Source of the DNA: Xanthomonas hyacinthi
GTDB lineage: Bacteria; Pseudomonadota; Gammaproteobacteria; Xanthomonadales; Xanthomonadaceae
Assembly: GCF_009769165.1 (NCBI RefSeq)
Contig: NZ_CP043476.1
Span: 1,302,001-1,366,000, forward strand
Reading direction: 5' to 3'
Length of the DNA: 64,000 nt
Position 1 is the stretch's first letter. Every line of letters begins with the position of its first letter. The position numbers and the translations under genes are program-made. This document shows positions 25,067-34,214 of this stretch, one piece after another. The notes beneath the pieces were generated by a model. The model was not told the origin of the DNA. It was given only the letters and a program-made list of their open reading frames with translations, and did not search any database.

Positions 25067-27070
25067 CTACTCCCGGCGCGCGAAACGCACCGCGGACACC
25101 AGCTGCGCCACGCTGTACGGCTTGGCCAGATGCTCCTGGAAACCGGACTGCAGCGCGCGCTGGCGATCGTCGGCGCGCGCCAGCGCGGTCACCGCCACTG
25201 CCGGCAGCTCGGCCGCCTGCAGGCCCATGTTGTCGCGGATCGTGCGGATCAGGCCATAGCCATCCATGCCCGGCATGCCGATGTCGGTGACCATCACGTC
25301 GAAGCGGCTGTGGCCGCCGCCGTCGAGCAGCGCCAGCGCCTCGCTGGCGGAACCGGCGGCGACCACGTCCGCGCCCTGCTCCTCGAGCAGCCGCCGCAGG
25401 TAGTCGAGCATGTCCGGCTGGTCTTCCACCGCCAGCAGGCGCATGCCCTTCAGCGCATATGCTTCCACCACCTGCTCGGCCATCGCGAACGCGCGCACCT
25501 CGCGCAGCGGCCGCCTGCCCGGCTGGTCGCGGTGCAGCGGCAGGCGCACGCTGAACACCGCGCCGCAGCCGCGACCATCGCTGGCCGCGCTGACCTGGCC
25601 GCCATGCATCTCCACCAGCTGCTGCACGATCGCCAGGCCCAGGCCGAGGCCGCCATGCAGCCGGGTGGTGGTGCCGTCGGCCTGGCGGAAGCGGCCGAAC
25701 AGGTGCGGCAGGAACTCCGGCGCAATGCCGTCGCCGGAATCGCGCACCGCCACCGTGGCGTGTTCGCCGTCGGCATCGACATCGATCGCCAGCTCGATGC
25801 GGCCATGCGCCGGGGTGAACTTGATCGCGTTGGACAACAGGTTCCAGAACACCTGCTGCAGGCGCGTGGCGTCGCCCAGCACCAGGCACGGCTGCGCCGG
25901 CTCGCGCAGGGTCAGCGCCTGGTCCTTGCCCTCGGCCACCGGCTCCTGCGCGCGCAGCGCTTCGCGCACCTGTTCGGTCAGGTCCAGCGCCTCCACTTCC
26001 AGCTGCACCTTGCCCAGCAGCATGCTGCTCAGGTCGAGCATGTCCGAGATCAGCCGCTGCTGCGCACGCGCGCTGCTGGCGATCACCGACAGCCCCTTGC
26101 TGCTCGGATCGCCCGGCGGCAGCCGCTGCAGCAGCAGGTCGCTCCAGCCGAGGATCGTGGTCAGCGGCGTGCGCAGCTCGTGCGACAGCGTGGCCAGGAA
26201 TTCGTCCTTCAGCCGCGCCATGCTCTCGGCCGCGTTGCGCGCGCTGCGCTCCGATTCCAGCAGCTGCTCGCGGGCCAGTTCGATGTCGCGGCGCTCGGTG
26301 ACGTCCGGGCTGCTGCCGGCCAGGCCGATGAACTCGCCCTCGGCCGAATAGCGCGGCACCGCGGTCATCTCGATCCAGCGCCATTCGCCGTCGTGGCGGC
26401 GTGCGCGCACCAGCGCACGCAGGTTGCGCTGCTCGTCCAGCGCGCTGCGCAGCTCGAAGGCGAACACGCCGGCATCCTCCGGATGCAACACGTCGCCCCA
26501 GCCCGGCCACACGTCGTCGGCCTGCAGGTCGATACCGAAGAATTCGGCGTAGGCGGTATTGGTGAAACGCAGCTGGCCGCTGGCGTCCAGCACCCAGACC
26601 GGCATCGGCAGGCCCTCGGCGAGCGCGCTGAAGCGCGCCTCGCTCTCGGCCAGGTCGCGCTCCACGCGCTTGCGCTCGGTGATGTCGAGGAACTGCACGG
26701 CGACCAGGTGCCGGTCCGGCGCACCGATGCGGAACGCATCCACCGCCCACCAGCGGCCCAACGCGGACGCGGAGTTCTCGAACTTGGCCGAGCGTCCGCT
26801 CAGCGCCACCTCGCCGTACACGCGGAACCAGTGCTCCTCGAGGGTCGGCGACAACTCGCGCATGCGCCGGCCGATCACCTCGTGCATGCCGGTCTCGCGC
26901 TCGAACGCCGGATTGACCTCCAGGAACACGTAGTCGACCGCGCGCCGCGCCTCGTCGAACAGCACCTGCACCACGCAGAAACCGGAGTCGATCTTGTCGA
27001 AGATCTCGCGGTAGTGCAGGTCCGATGCCTGCGTGCGCGACGTGGAGGAAGATTCGGTGCTGACATGCAT
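25067..27070 (-). CDS. Cytoplasmic PAS-PAS hybrid histidine kinase with C-terminal receiver
   Basis: The 667-residue protein has two PAS domains (about 20-130 and 145-260), a HisKA dimerisation domain with phospho-acceptor His297 in FLATLSHELRTPL, a HATPase domain (N-box FWNLLSNAIKFTP, G-box GLGLGLAIVQQ) and a C-terminal receiver with Asp596 in VTDIGMPGMDG. No membrane segment is visible, so the signal is sensed inside the cell. No partner response regulator or HPt gene lies nearby, so output must go through an unlinked protein or stay internal. The target is unknown. Confidence 0.92.
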   Translation of the reverse strand: MHVSTESSSTSRTQASDLHYREIFDKIDSGFCVVQVLFDEARRAVDYVFLEVNPAFERETGMHEVIGRRMRELSPTLEEHWFRVYGEVALSGRSAKFENSASALGRWWAVDAFRIGAPDRHLVAVQFLDITERKRVERDLAESEARFSALAEGLPMPVWVLDASGQLRFTNTAYAEFFGIDLQADDVWPGWGDVLHPEDAGVFAFELRSALDEQRNLRALVRARRHDGEWRWIEMTAVPRYSAEGEFIGLAGSSPDVTERRDIELAREQLLESERSARNAAESMARLKDEFLATLSHELRTPLTTILGWSDLLLQRLPPGDPSSKGLSVIASSARAQQRLISDMLDLSSMLLGKVQLEVEALDLTEQVREALRAQEPVAEGKDQALTLREPAQPCLVLGDATRLQQVFWNLLSNAIKFTPAHGRIELAIDVDADGEHATVAVRDSGDGIAPEFLPHLFGRFRQADGTTTRLHGGLGLGLAIVQQLVEMHGGQVSAASDGRGCGAVFSVRLPLHRDQPGRRPLREVRAFAMAEQVVEAYALKGMRLLAVEDQPDMLDYLRRLLEEQGADVVAAGSASEALALLDGGGHSRFDVMVTDIGMPGMDGYGLIRTIRDNMGLQAAELPAVAVTALARADDRQRALQSGFQEHLAKPYSVAQLVSAVRFARRE

Positions 27071-27750
27071 GAGGGAGTTTGCTCTGGAAACGGCCTGCGA
27101 CGGCGGATGCGACGCCGCACTCCGCGCCCACGGCGTGATGACGGATGCCCAGGACCGGCTGGCGCGACGGACCCCGCATCTTGTTAAGCCGCTCCGCCGC
27201 CGTCAAGCCGGACCGGCCGCGCGGCGGCGGCAGGTCGCCAGAAGCAGGCGCCGACCAGTACGATCCCAGCAGCGCCAGCGCGATCCCGGCGAGGACTTCC
27301 CCCATTTAGGGCCTGTTCCTTGGGACCTGTTCCTCCAGCCAGCGTTCGGCCTCCTGCCGCCATGCCGTTCCTGGCGCACGTCCTCGCCCGGGTTCAGCCG
27401 CAGGTGACGCGCCGCCGCGTCCAGGTCCGCCGGCTGGTCGACGAAGCTGGCCGCGCCGCTCGCCGGGCTGTGTCCATGCGGCCTGGCCCAGTCGAGGAAC
27501 TGCAGGCGCGCCTGCGACGCGGCGTGGGCCTGGTGGAACAGCAGCATCTTCATGCGATCCCCGAATTGCTTGCGTTGCCACGGATGGTCGCGCGGGCGCC
27601 GTGAAGCACGCGGCGAGGCAGCGTGAACCGCGTGTCGCATGGCCGCGCCCATGAACCGGCGAAGAACGGTCGCCGCACGCAGCGGCGGCGCGATTGCGGC
27701 GGCGCCCGCGCAGGCACACACTGGCCGGGCCGTTTCCGTGGAGATCCGCG
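27071..27750. other. 680-bp stretch without a secure gene
   Basis: Between the sensor kinase and the DUF3016 gene only a possible frameshifted small gene (27306-27553, minus) is visible. The remaining sequence gives only arginine- and proline-rich shadow translations. Promoters of both flanking genes must lie here but could not be picked out. Confidence 0.5.
27306..27553 (-). pseudogene. Possible frameshifted small gene
   Basis: From ATG 27553 (GGGGAT upstream) one frame reads MKMLLFHQAHAASQARLQFL and continues to HLRLNPGEDVRQERHGG. A good-looking C-terminus, WRQEAERWLEEQVPRNRP, then appears in a different frame ending with TAA at 27306. Together they would make a plausible small soluble protein of about 80 residues broken by one frameshift near 27375. 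It could also be a sequencing error or chance. Function is unknown. Confidence 0.35.
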
Positions 27751-28320
27751 ATGAAGATCCGATATGCCTGGACGGCGCTGGCCCTGGCCTGCCTGCTGGC
27801 GGGCGGCGCCTCCGCCGCGACCCGCAACGTCACCGATCCGCAGGCCGTGCGCAGCACCGAGGGCGACAGCCCGGTGCAGGTGCGCTGGACCGACCCCGCC
27901 GCCTTCAGCGAACTGCGCTACAGCCGCAACCGCTGGGAAGCGCAGCGCGGCGACTGGGTGCGGCAACTGGCCGACTACCTGCAGCAGCGCGCCGGCAAGC
28001 AGCTGGCGCCCGGCCGGCGGCTGCAGGTCGAGCTGACCGACATCAGGCGCGCCGGCGACTACGAGCCCTGGCACGGCCCGCAATGGAACGACGTGCGGGT
28101 CATGCGCGACATCTACCCGCCGCGCATCAGCTTGAACTTCACCCTGTACGCCGCCGACGGACAGGTGCTGGAGCAGGGCGCGCGCAAGCTGCTCGACAGC
28201 AGCTACCTGATGAACAGCTCGATCGGCCTGAACACCGATCCGCTGCGCTACGAGAAGCGGCTGCTCGACGACTGGCTGCGCCGCCAGTTCCGCGACCAGG
28301 CGGCGGTGGCCGAGCGCTGA
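27751..28320 (+). CDS. Secreted DUF3016 family protein
   Basis: The 189-residue protein has a signal peptide (MKIRYAWTALALACLLAGGA, cleavage after ASA) and a domain that fits DUF3016: VRWTDPAAFSELRYSRNR, GRRLQVELTDIRRAGDYEPW, VMRDIYPPRISLNFTL and GARKLLDSSYLM. It is expected to be periplasmic. The family has no established function. GGAG precedes ATG 27751. A cluster of REP-like units starts just after the stop. Confidence 0.8.
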   Translation: MKIRYAWTALALACLLAGGASAATRNVTDPQAVRSTEGDSPVQVRWTDPAAFSELRYSRNRWEAQRGDWVRQLADYLQQRAGKQLAPGRRLQVELTDIRRAGDYEPWHGPQWNDVRVMRDIYPPRISLNFTLYAADGQVLEQGARKLLDSSYLMNSSIGLNTDPLRYEKRLLDDWLRRQFRDQAAVAER

Positions 28321-28674
28321 GGTTGGCGTGCCTGCGGGCACCCGTTCGTCGCGGCTGAAGCCGCTCCTCCAGGGACTTGCGGCCGGCTGGCTGGGTGCAC
28401 TGCAGGAGGGGCCTTAGCCCCGACGGTATCCGCAGCCGGTAGCACCGCGGCTTCGTTCGTCGCGGCTGAAGCCGCTCTACAAAAGAGCAGAAGGCGCCAG
28501 GCGACGCGAGGTGCGTCCCCTTGTGGGAGGGACTTCAGTCCCGACTGCAGCCAGGTCCGGTGCGGCCAGCGCTTCGCTTGCTGCGATCGCTGCTGGAGAC
28601 CACGCGCTCCCGGCTGGCGCTCACGGCCGATGGCCCGAGGCCACCATAGCCGCCGCCGCAGACGCATGCGGCGC
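28321..28674. repeat. Cluster of REP-like units between convergent genes
   Basis: At least four related palindromic units occur: GTCGCGGCTGAAGCCGCTCC at 28348, a GGAGGGGCCTTAGCCCC unit near 28405, another GTCGCGGCTGAAGCCGCT near 28460, and GTGGGAGGGACTTCAGTCCC at 28525. They alternate in orientation and belong to the same family as the perfect repeat at 23100. No gene is seen in this stretch. Confidence 0.75.
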
Positions 28675-29748
28675 TCAGCCGCCCCGGTACTGCCGCGGCG
28701 CGCGCTTGAGTCCGCACAGCAGGCGATAGGCGCTGGAGCCGCAGCGCGCGGCCAGGATGTCGATGCGCGGCTGCGCGCCCCACAGCTGCACCTCGCTGCC
28801 GCGTCCGGCCTGCGGATGCTCGGTCAGGTCCACGGTCAGCATGTCCATCGAGACCCGCCCGATCAGCGCGCCGGGCGCGCCGTCGATCAGCACCGGGGTG
28901 CCGTTCGGCGCGAACTGCGGATAGCCGTCGGCGTAGCCGATCGCCACCACGCCGACCCGGGTCGGCCGCGGCGCGACGAAGCGCGCGCCGTAGCCGACCG
29001 GCTCGCCGGCGGCCAGTTCGCGCACCGCGATGACCTTGGACTGCAGGGTCATCACCGGGCGCAGCTCGCCCGGCAGCGCGGCGCCGGCGGCGAACGGGTC
29101 GGCGCCGTACAGCATCAGCCCGGGGCGGCCCCAGTCGCTGTGCAGCTGCGGCCAGCCCAGCAGCCCCGGCGAATTGCACAGACTGGTCTCCCCGGCCAGG
29201 CCGGCGCTGGCCTGGCGGAACACCTCGGCCTGCTCCAGGGTGCGCGCGCTGTCCAGTTCGTCGGCGCGCGCGAAATGGCTCATCAGCACCAGCCGCTCGA
29301 CCTGCGGCAGCGCGCTCAGCCGCGCGTGCGCGGCGCGGAATTCGTCCGGCGCCAGGCCCAGCCGGTGCATGCCGCTGTCCAGCTTCAGCCACAGGCACAG
29401 CGGCTGCGGCGCGGCGTAGGCGGCGATCGCCTCCACCTGCCACGGCGAGGCCACCGCGCACCACAAGCCGTGCGCGGCGATCAGCGCCAGTTCGTCGGCG
29501 TCGAAGAAGCCTTCCAGCAGCAGGATCGGCGCGGCGATGCCGGCCTGGCGCAGTTCCAGCGCCTCCTCGATGCAGGCCACCGCGAAGCCGTCGGCCTCCG
29601 CTTCCAGCGCGCGCGCGCAGGCCACCGCGCCGTGCCCGTAGGCATCGGCCTTGACCACCGCCAGCGCCTTGCCGCCGCCCAGTTGCCGGGCCAGGCGGTA
29701 GTTGTGGCGCAGCGCCTGGAGATCGATCAACGCACGGGCTGGGCGCAC
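28675..29748 (-). CDS. alr: Alanine racemase, catabolic
   Basis: The 357-residue PLP enzyme interconverts L- and D-alanine. The PLP lysine is in [12 protein letters not shown] near residue 33; the second catalytic base Tyr is in GYGARFVAP near 250, and [12 protein letters not shown] is the C-terminal domain signature. The GTG start at 29748 overlaps the end of dadA by 22 bases, so the pair forms a coupled dad operon in which the racemase (often called dadX) supplies D-alanine to DadA for breakdown to pyruvate. Confidence 0.95.
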   Translation of the reverse strand: MRPARALIDLQALRHNYRLARQLGGGKALAVVKADAYGHGAVACARALEAEADGFAVACIEEALELRQAGIAAPILLLEGFFDADELALIAAHGLWCAVASPWQVEAIAAYAAPQPLCLWLKLDSGMHRLGLAPDEFRAAHARLSALPQVERLVLMSHFARADELDSARTLEQAEVFRQASAGLAGETSLCNSPGLLGWPQLHSDWGRPGLMLYGADPFAAGAALPGELRPVMTLQSKVIAVRELAAGEPVGYGARFVAPRPTRVGVVAIGYADGYPQFAPNGTPVLIDGAPGALIGRVSMDMLTVDLTEHPQAGRGSEVQLWGAQPRIDILAARCGSSAYRLLCGLKRAPRQYRGG

Positions 29749-31034
29749 GAACTTGCCTCGGCGACGGGCGCCGGGGCGCCGCTCGAATAACGGAAGATGT
29801 CCAGGCCCTCGCCGCTGATCTGCGGCTGCCGCGAGGCGATCAGGTCGGCCAGGTAGCGGCCGGAACCGCAGGCCATGGTCCAGCCGAGCGTGCCGTGGCC
29901 GGTGTTGAGGAACAGGTTGCGGTAGCCGGTGGCGCCGACCACCGGGGTGCCGTCGGGGGTGGCCGGGCGCAGCCCGGTCCAGAATGCGGCGCGGGCCAGG
30001 TCGCCGCCGCGCGGGTACAGGTCGTTCACTACGTTTTCCAGGGTGGCGCGGCGCCGCGCCGGCAGCGACAGGTCGAAGCCGGCCAGTTCAGCCATGCCGC
30101 CGACGCGGATGCGCTGGTCGAAGCGGGTGATCGCCACTTTGTAGGTTTCGTCGAGGATCGTGGACATCGGGGCCAGCGCCGCGTCGCGGATCGGCAACGT
30201 CAGCGAATAGCCCTTCAACGGATACACCGGCAGGCGGATGCCCAGCGGCGCAAGCAGCTGCGGAGAATAACTGCCCAGGGCGACCACGTAGCGGTCGGCG
30301 CGCTCGACTTGGCCGCCGATGCGCGCGCCGTCGAGGCGGTCGCCATCGGCGTGCAGGCCGTCGATGGTCTCGCCATAGCGGAACTGCACGCCGGCCGCGG
30401 CGGCCAGCGCGGCCAGGCGCTGGGTGAACAGGCGGCAGTCGCCGGTCTGGTCGTTGGGCAGGCGCAGCGCGCCGACCAGGGGGGCCGGGGCGCTGGCCAG
30501 TGCCGGCTCGATGCGGGCGATGCCGGCGCGGTCGAGCAGTTCGTAGGGCACGCCGTATTCGCGCAGCACCTCGATGTCCTTGGCCGCGCCGTCCAGCTGC
30601 GCCTGGGTGCGGAACAGCTGGGTGGTGCCGAGCTGGCGGCCTTCGTATGCGATGCCGGTGTCGGCGCGCAGCTGGTCCAGGCAGTCGCGGCTGTATTCGG
30701 ACAGCCGCACCATGCGCGCCTTGTTGATCGCGTAGCGTTCGGCGGTGCAATTGCGCAGCATCTGCGCCAGCCACAGGTACTGGCGGATGTCGCCGGTCGG
30801 GGTGATGGCCAGCGGCGCGTGGCGCTGGAACAGCCATTTCAACGCCTTCAGCGGCACCCCGGGCGCCGCCCACGGCGAGGCGTAGCCCGGCGACACCTGG
30901 CCGGCGTTGGCATAGCTGGTCTCCAGCCCGGCCGCGGGCTGGCGATCGACCACCGTCACCTCGCAGCCGCTGCGCGCCAGATACCACGCCGTGGCCGTGC
31001 CGATCACACCGCTGCCGAGAACCAGAACCCGCAT
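29727..31034 (-). CDS. dadA: D-amino acid dehydrogenase, small subunit
   Basis: The 435-residue FAD enzyme oxidises D-alanine and other D-amino acids to 2-oxo acids at the inner membrane. It starts [20 protein letters not shown], the FAD-binding GxGxxG, and continues [20 protein letters not shown] and [15 protein letters not shown], with [14 protein letters not shown] near the end, all DadA hallmarks. GAGGTGAG precedes ATG 31034. It leads the dadA-alr operon. In relatives an Lrp-type regulator is encoded divergently; here only a broken copy remains. Confidence 0.96.
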   Translation of the reverse strand: MRVLVLGSGVIGTATAWYLARSGCEVTVVDRQPAAGLETSYANAGQVSPGYASPWAAPGVPLKALKWLFQRHAPLAITPTGDIRQYLWLAQMLRNCTAERYAINKARMVRLSEYSRDCLDQLRADTGIAYEGRQLGTTQLFRTQAQLDGAAKDIEVLREYGVPYELLDRAGIARIEPALASAPAPLVGALRLPNDQTGDCRLFTQRLAALAAAAGVQFRYGETIDGLHADGDRLDGARIGGQVERADRYVVALGSYSPQLLAPLGIRLPVYPLKGYSLTLPIRDAALAPMSTILDETYKVAITRFDQRIRVGGMAELAGFDLSLPARRRATLENVVNDLYPRGGDLARAAFWTGLRPATPDGTPVVGATGYRNLFLNTGHGTLGWTMACGSGRYLADLIASRQPQISGEGLDIFRYSSGAPAPVAEASSCAQPVR

Positions 31035-31140
31035 GCGCTCACCTCTGTCGGATCGAATCCCTGGCTGAATGGCGCCACGGATGGGTTTAAGCGCAGTATA
31101 TGCAGCGCAATCCAGAATTTTCCCCTGACTTTCGAACACC

Positions 31141-31366
31141 GGACAGGTCAATCCCCTGCTCCAGCCCACCGAGACCTGCGCCATCGCCGCACGTCCCCGC
31201 GAACTGGACAAGATCGACCGCAGGATCCTCTGCGCATCCTGCGGCAGGAAGGGTGCATTTCCTTCACCGAACTCGGCGAGCGGCTCGGCCTGTCGACCAC
31301 CCCGTGCACCGAGCGGGTGCGCCGGCTGGAACGCGACGGCGCCATCACCGGCCGATCGCCGACTGA
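31141..31366 (+). pseudogene. Broken Lrp/AsnC-type regulator (dadR remnant)
   Basis: One frame reads [13 protein letters not shown] (31192-31230), the start of an Lrp HTH domain. After what looks like a two-base insertion the next frame continues [20 protein letters not shown] and [20 protein letters not shown] to about 31362. The match then ends: the effector-binding half is absent. It lies divergent to dadA, exactly where dadR/bkdR-type regulators sit. Both the frameshift and the truncation make a functional protein unlikely, so dadA-alr has probably lost this local control. Confidence 0.8.
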
Positions 31367-31456
31367 ACGCGGCCGCGCGCGATGCGTCGGCCCACCTGCG
31401 CTGGCGACGACGCGCTGCCGCAGGCGCGCTGCCTGCGGCAGCGGCGACAGCGGCGC

Positions 31457-31834
31457 TTAGGCCAGCAGCTTTTCCAGCTCGTCGCGCGAGGTGCGCGCGT
31501 GGTTCTTGGCCAGTTCCGACACCACCCGCTTCTGCACCTCCTTGTGCAGCAGCGGCCGCAGCTGGCCCAGGGTCTGCGGGTCGGCGACCAGCACCAGGTG
31601 CTCGAAGTCGCTGCGCAACGCGCTCTGGTACAGGCGCTCGGCCAGCTGGCGGACGAAGCCGGCCTCGTCCATGGTCATCGGCCGATCGCCATCCTCGACG
31701 CCTTCGATCGGCGTGGGAGTCAGCACTTCGGTCTGCTCCAGCAGCGAGGTCTGGCCGGCCAGATTGGTGCGGAACAGGCGTGCGCTGACGCGATCGGCGA
31801 CGACCACCAGGGTGTTGTCGGGAAGCTTGCTCAT
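31457..31834 (-). CDS. Host attachment family protein
   Basis: The 125-residue soluble protein starts [20 protein letters not shown] and carries the family pattern [40 protein letters not shown] and [20 protein letters not shown]. It fits the 'protein required for attachment to host cells' family (related to eRF1-like folds), whose name comes from Agrobacterium plant attachment; mechanism is unclear. AGGAGAACC precedes ATG 31834. Confidence 0.82.
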   Translation of the reverse strand: MSKLPDNTLVVVADRVSARLFRTNLAGQTSLLEQTEVLTPTPIEGVEDGDRPMTMDEAGFVRQLAERLYQSALRSDFEHLVLVADPQTLGQLRPLLHKEVQKRVVSELAKNHARTSRDELEKLLA

Positions 31835-32032
31835 CGGTTCTCCTAGCGAAGATACGGCGCAGGCGACGGGAGCGCCTGTGTCGGGCCAGTCTAGGAAGCG
31901 GTTCGTGAGGATCGCGGCCACGGAGCGTTGGCCCGCTTTCACGCTGCGGCCGTCGGCGCCCGATCTACGGCCCCCAAAAGCCCTGCGGGTTGCGCCTGGC
32001 AGGCCCGGCGCGGCCTACGCGGCAATGGAGGA

Positions 32033-32431
32033 CTAATCATTGATGCGCTGGCCGTCGCCGCTGGGCACGGTCCTGTGGTAGCGGCCGCGGCGCGTGTCCA
32101 GCACGCGGTTGGGGCCGACCTGCACCGCACCGGGAATGAGCCGGCCGCGGCGGTCGTACAGCTTGACCGGGCGCCAGTCGGTTGCGGCATTGGCACCGTT
32201 GGCGGGCGACGGCTTGGCCTTGGCCGGCGTGTGCGCAGACGACTGCGACGACTGCGGCCGATCGTCCAGGCTGGAAGGCAGCGGCGCGGCCTTGGGCGCC
32301 GGCGCCGATTCCAGCGTGGTCGCTTGCCGGGTGGCGGTCGGCGACGCCGGTGCCGGATTCAGGCTCTGCGCCGTCGCCAGCGCTGGCGCCAGCAGCGCGA
32401 TGGCGGCCATGCGCATGAGGGATGGATGCAC
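32033..32431 (-). CDS. Small secreted protein of unknown function
   Basis: The 132-residue protein has a signal peptide (IALLAPALATAQS), a low-complexity Ala/Pro/Ser linker (about 25-85) and a short conserved-looking C-terminal part RPVKLYDRRGRLIPGAVQVG, PNRVLDTRRGRYHRTV. I set the start at GTG 32431 because GGAG lies six bases upstream; ATGs at 32416 and 32410 are alternatives. It should be exported to the periplasm. I do not recognise a family. Confidence 0.65.
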   Translation of the reverse strand: MHPSLMRMAAIALLAPALATAQSLNPAPASPTATRQATTLESAPAPKAAPLPSSLDDRPQSSQSSAHTPAKAKPSPANGANAATDWRPVKLYDRRGRLIPGAVQVGPNRVLDTRRGRYHRTVPSGDGQRIND

Positions 32432-32570
32432 AACCGCTCCGTAGCACCGTGGTCGACGCGCCAACGCTAGCGCAACCGGACCGCCACGTCGATGCCGCCG
32501 CGCACGTGGCTTGATCGCCGCGGCGGCGCCCTCATCTTGTGCGCATCCTTACCGCGCCGCAGGCCCCGCC

Positions 32571-33035
32571 ATGAGCCGATTCGACCTCACGCCGCCCACG
32601 TCTGCCGAACGCGAGCGGCTGATCGCCGGACTCGACGGCGAAGCGCGCCGGGTACTGCTGCAGCACGGCACCGAAGCGCCGTTTTGCGGCGTCTTCCTGG
32701 ACAACAAGCTGGAAGGCGTCTACACCTGCCGGCTGTGCGGACTGCCGCTGTTCCGCTCCAGCGCCAAGTTCGATTCGGGCACCGGCTGGCCCAGCTTCTT
32801 CGCGCCCTACCATCCGGCCCACGTGCGCGAGATCCGCGACGCCAGCCACGGCATGATCCGCACCGAGATCGTCTGCGCGCGCTGCGACAGCCACCTCGGC
32901 CACGTGTTCGCGGATGGCCCGCCGCCCAGCGGCGAGCGGCATTGCCTGAACTCGGTATCGCTGCAGTTCACCGAGCAGGGCCAGGCGCTGCCCAACCCGT
33001 TGCGCCGCGGCGGCGGCGACAGCGCACCGGCCTGA
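32571..33035 (+). CDS. msrB: Peptide-methionine (R)-S-oxide reductase MsrB
   Basis: The 154-residue enzyme reduces the R epimer of methionine sulfoxide in proteins. Zinc ligands are in YTCRLCGLPLF and VCARCDSHLGH, the substrate patch in FDSGTGWPSFF, and the catalytic cysteine in RHCLNSVSLQF near 126. No signal peptide, so it is cytoplasmic. ATG 32571 gives MSRFDLTPPTSAERER, consistent with family N-termini. Confidence 0.95.
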   Translation: MSRFDLTPPTSAERERLIAGLDGEARRVLLQHGTEAPFCGVFLDNKLEGVYTCRLCGLPLFRSSAKFDSGTGWPSFFAPYHPAHVREIRDASHGMIRTEIVCARCDSHLGHVFADGPPPSGERHCLNSVSLQFTEQGQALPNPLRRGGGDSAPA

Positions 33036-33349
33036 GCGGCGCGGCGCCTGCAATCGTCCTCGAGAACAGCGCGCCGCAGCGCGGACCCGATGCGGCACGC
33101 AATAGCGAATGCAGCCGTCGCTGCGCGTCGCCGCCGCCTCCGCTGCGGCAGTTCACTGCGTTCGAGTGCGCGCCAGCGCAAGCGTGGAGCGGGCTGCCGC
33201 GGCGCACGCCGGCGCGCGCCGCCAGCGACGTCTCACAGGCATCTTCACGCGCATCTTCACGCAGACGCCGCGGCATCGCCGACTTCAGAAAGCCGCGGCC
33301 GGGCCGAAATGGAAGTATCCCCGCTTACGGCTCGCAGGCTGCTTCCGCC
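33036..33349. other. Leader region of motA, no gene seen
   Basis: This 314-bp gap holds no coding gene I can support. The block CATCTTCACGC occurs twice in tandem at 33240-33262. GCCGAAAT at 33303-33310 resembles a sigma-28 -10 box (GCCGATAA), but the expected -35 position reads TTCA rather than TAAA, so a flagellar promoter is only weakly suggested. Confidence 0.4.
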
Positions 33350-34204
33350 ATGCTCATCATTGTCGGCTTCCTCATCGTCATCATCAGTGTCGTCGGCGGC
33401 TATGTGCTGTCGCACGGCAAGCTTGGCGCGCTGTGGCAGCCCTACGAATTGATGATCATCGGCGGCGCGGCGCTGGGCGCGTTCCTGGTCAGCACCCCCG
33501 CCAAGATCGTCAAGGCGACCTTCGTCGACATCCTCGGCGCGTTCAAGGGTCCCAAGTACAAGTCCGACGACTACCGGGCCACGCTGACCCTGCTCTACGA
33601 GCTGTTGAACAAGGCGCGGCGCGATGGCTTCATGGCCCTGGAAGACCATGTCGAAAAGCCGGCCGAGAGCGCGATCTTCGGCAACTATCCGAAGGTGCTG
33701 GCCGACCACCATCTGCTCGACTTCATCACCGACTGCCTGCGCCTGATGATCGGCAGCAACATCGAGCCGCACGAGCTGGAGCCGCTGCTGGAGCTGGAGC
33801 TGGAAAAGCATCACCACGAGGCGATGGCGCCGGCGCACGCGTTGAGCAAGGTCTCCGATGGCCTGCCCGGCTTCGGCATCGTCGCCGCGGTGCTGGGCAT
33901 CGTCATCACCATGGGCTCGATCGGCGGCCCGATCGAGGAGATCGGCAAACACGTCGGCGCCGCGCTGGTCGGCACCTTCCTCGGCATCCTGCTGGCCTAC
34001 GGCTTCGTCGCGCCGCTGGCGGCGGCGATGGAAGCGCGCGCCGAGCAGGACAGCCGCATCTTCGAATCGGTGAAGACCGCGCTGCTGGCCTGTCTGCGCG
34101 GCTACAACCCGAAGATCGCGCTGGAATTCGCGCGCAAGACCCTGCCGAGCAACGTGCGGCCGAGCTTCTCGGACTTCGAGACGCACCTGAAGACGATCAA
34201 GTAG
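33350..34204 (+). CDS. motA: Flagellar motor stator protein MotA
   Basis: The 284-residue protein has four membrane helices. It begins MLIIVGFLIVIISVVGGYVL, contains LMIGSNIEPHELEPLLELEL in the cytoplasmic loop (family charged residues that contact FliG) and the proline-bearing ASKV-like segment ALSKVSDGLPGFGIVAAVLG followed by GIVITMGSIGGP. It forms the proton-driven stator with MotB, encoded 10 bases downstream. Motility genes other than motAB are not in the window. Confidence 0.96.
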   Translation: MLIIVGFLIVIISVVGGYVLSHGKLGALWQPYELMIIGGAALGAFLVSTPAKIVKATFVDILGAFKGPKYKSDDYRATLTLLYELLNKARRDGFMALEDHVEKPAESAIFGNYPKVLADHHLLDFITDCLRLMIGSNIEPHELEPLLELELEKHHHEAMAPAHALSKVSDGLPGFGIVAAVLGIVITMGSIGGPIEEIGKHVGAALVGTFLGILLAYGFVAPLAAAMEARAEQDSRIFESVKTALLACLRGYNPKIALEFARKTLPSNVRPSFSDFETHLKTIK

Positions 34205-34214
34205 CGCCGCCGTC

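Noticed and set aside
33303..33310. Sigma-28 promoter for motAB
   Set aside because: Only the -10 half resembles consensus (GCCGAAAT); the -35 position matches two of four bases.
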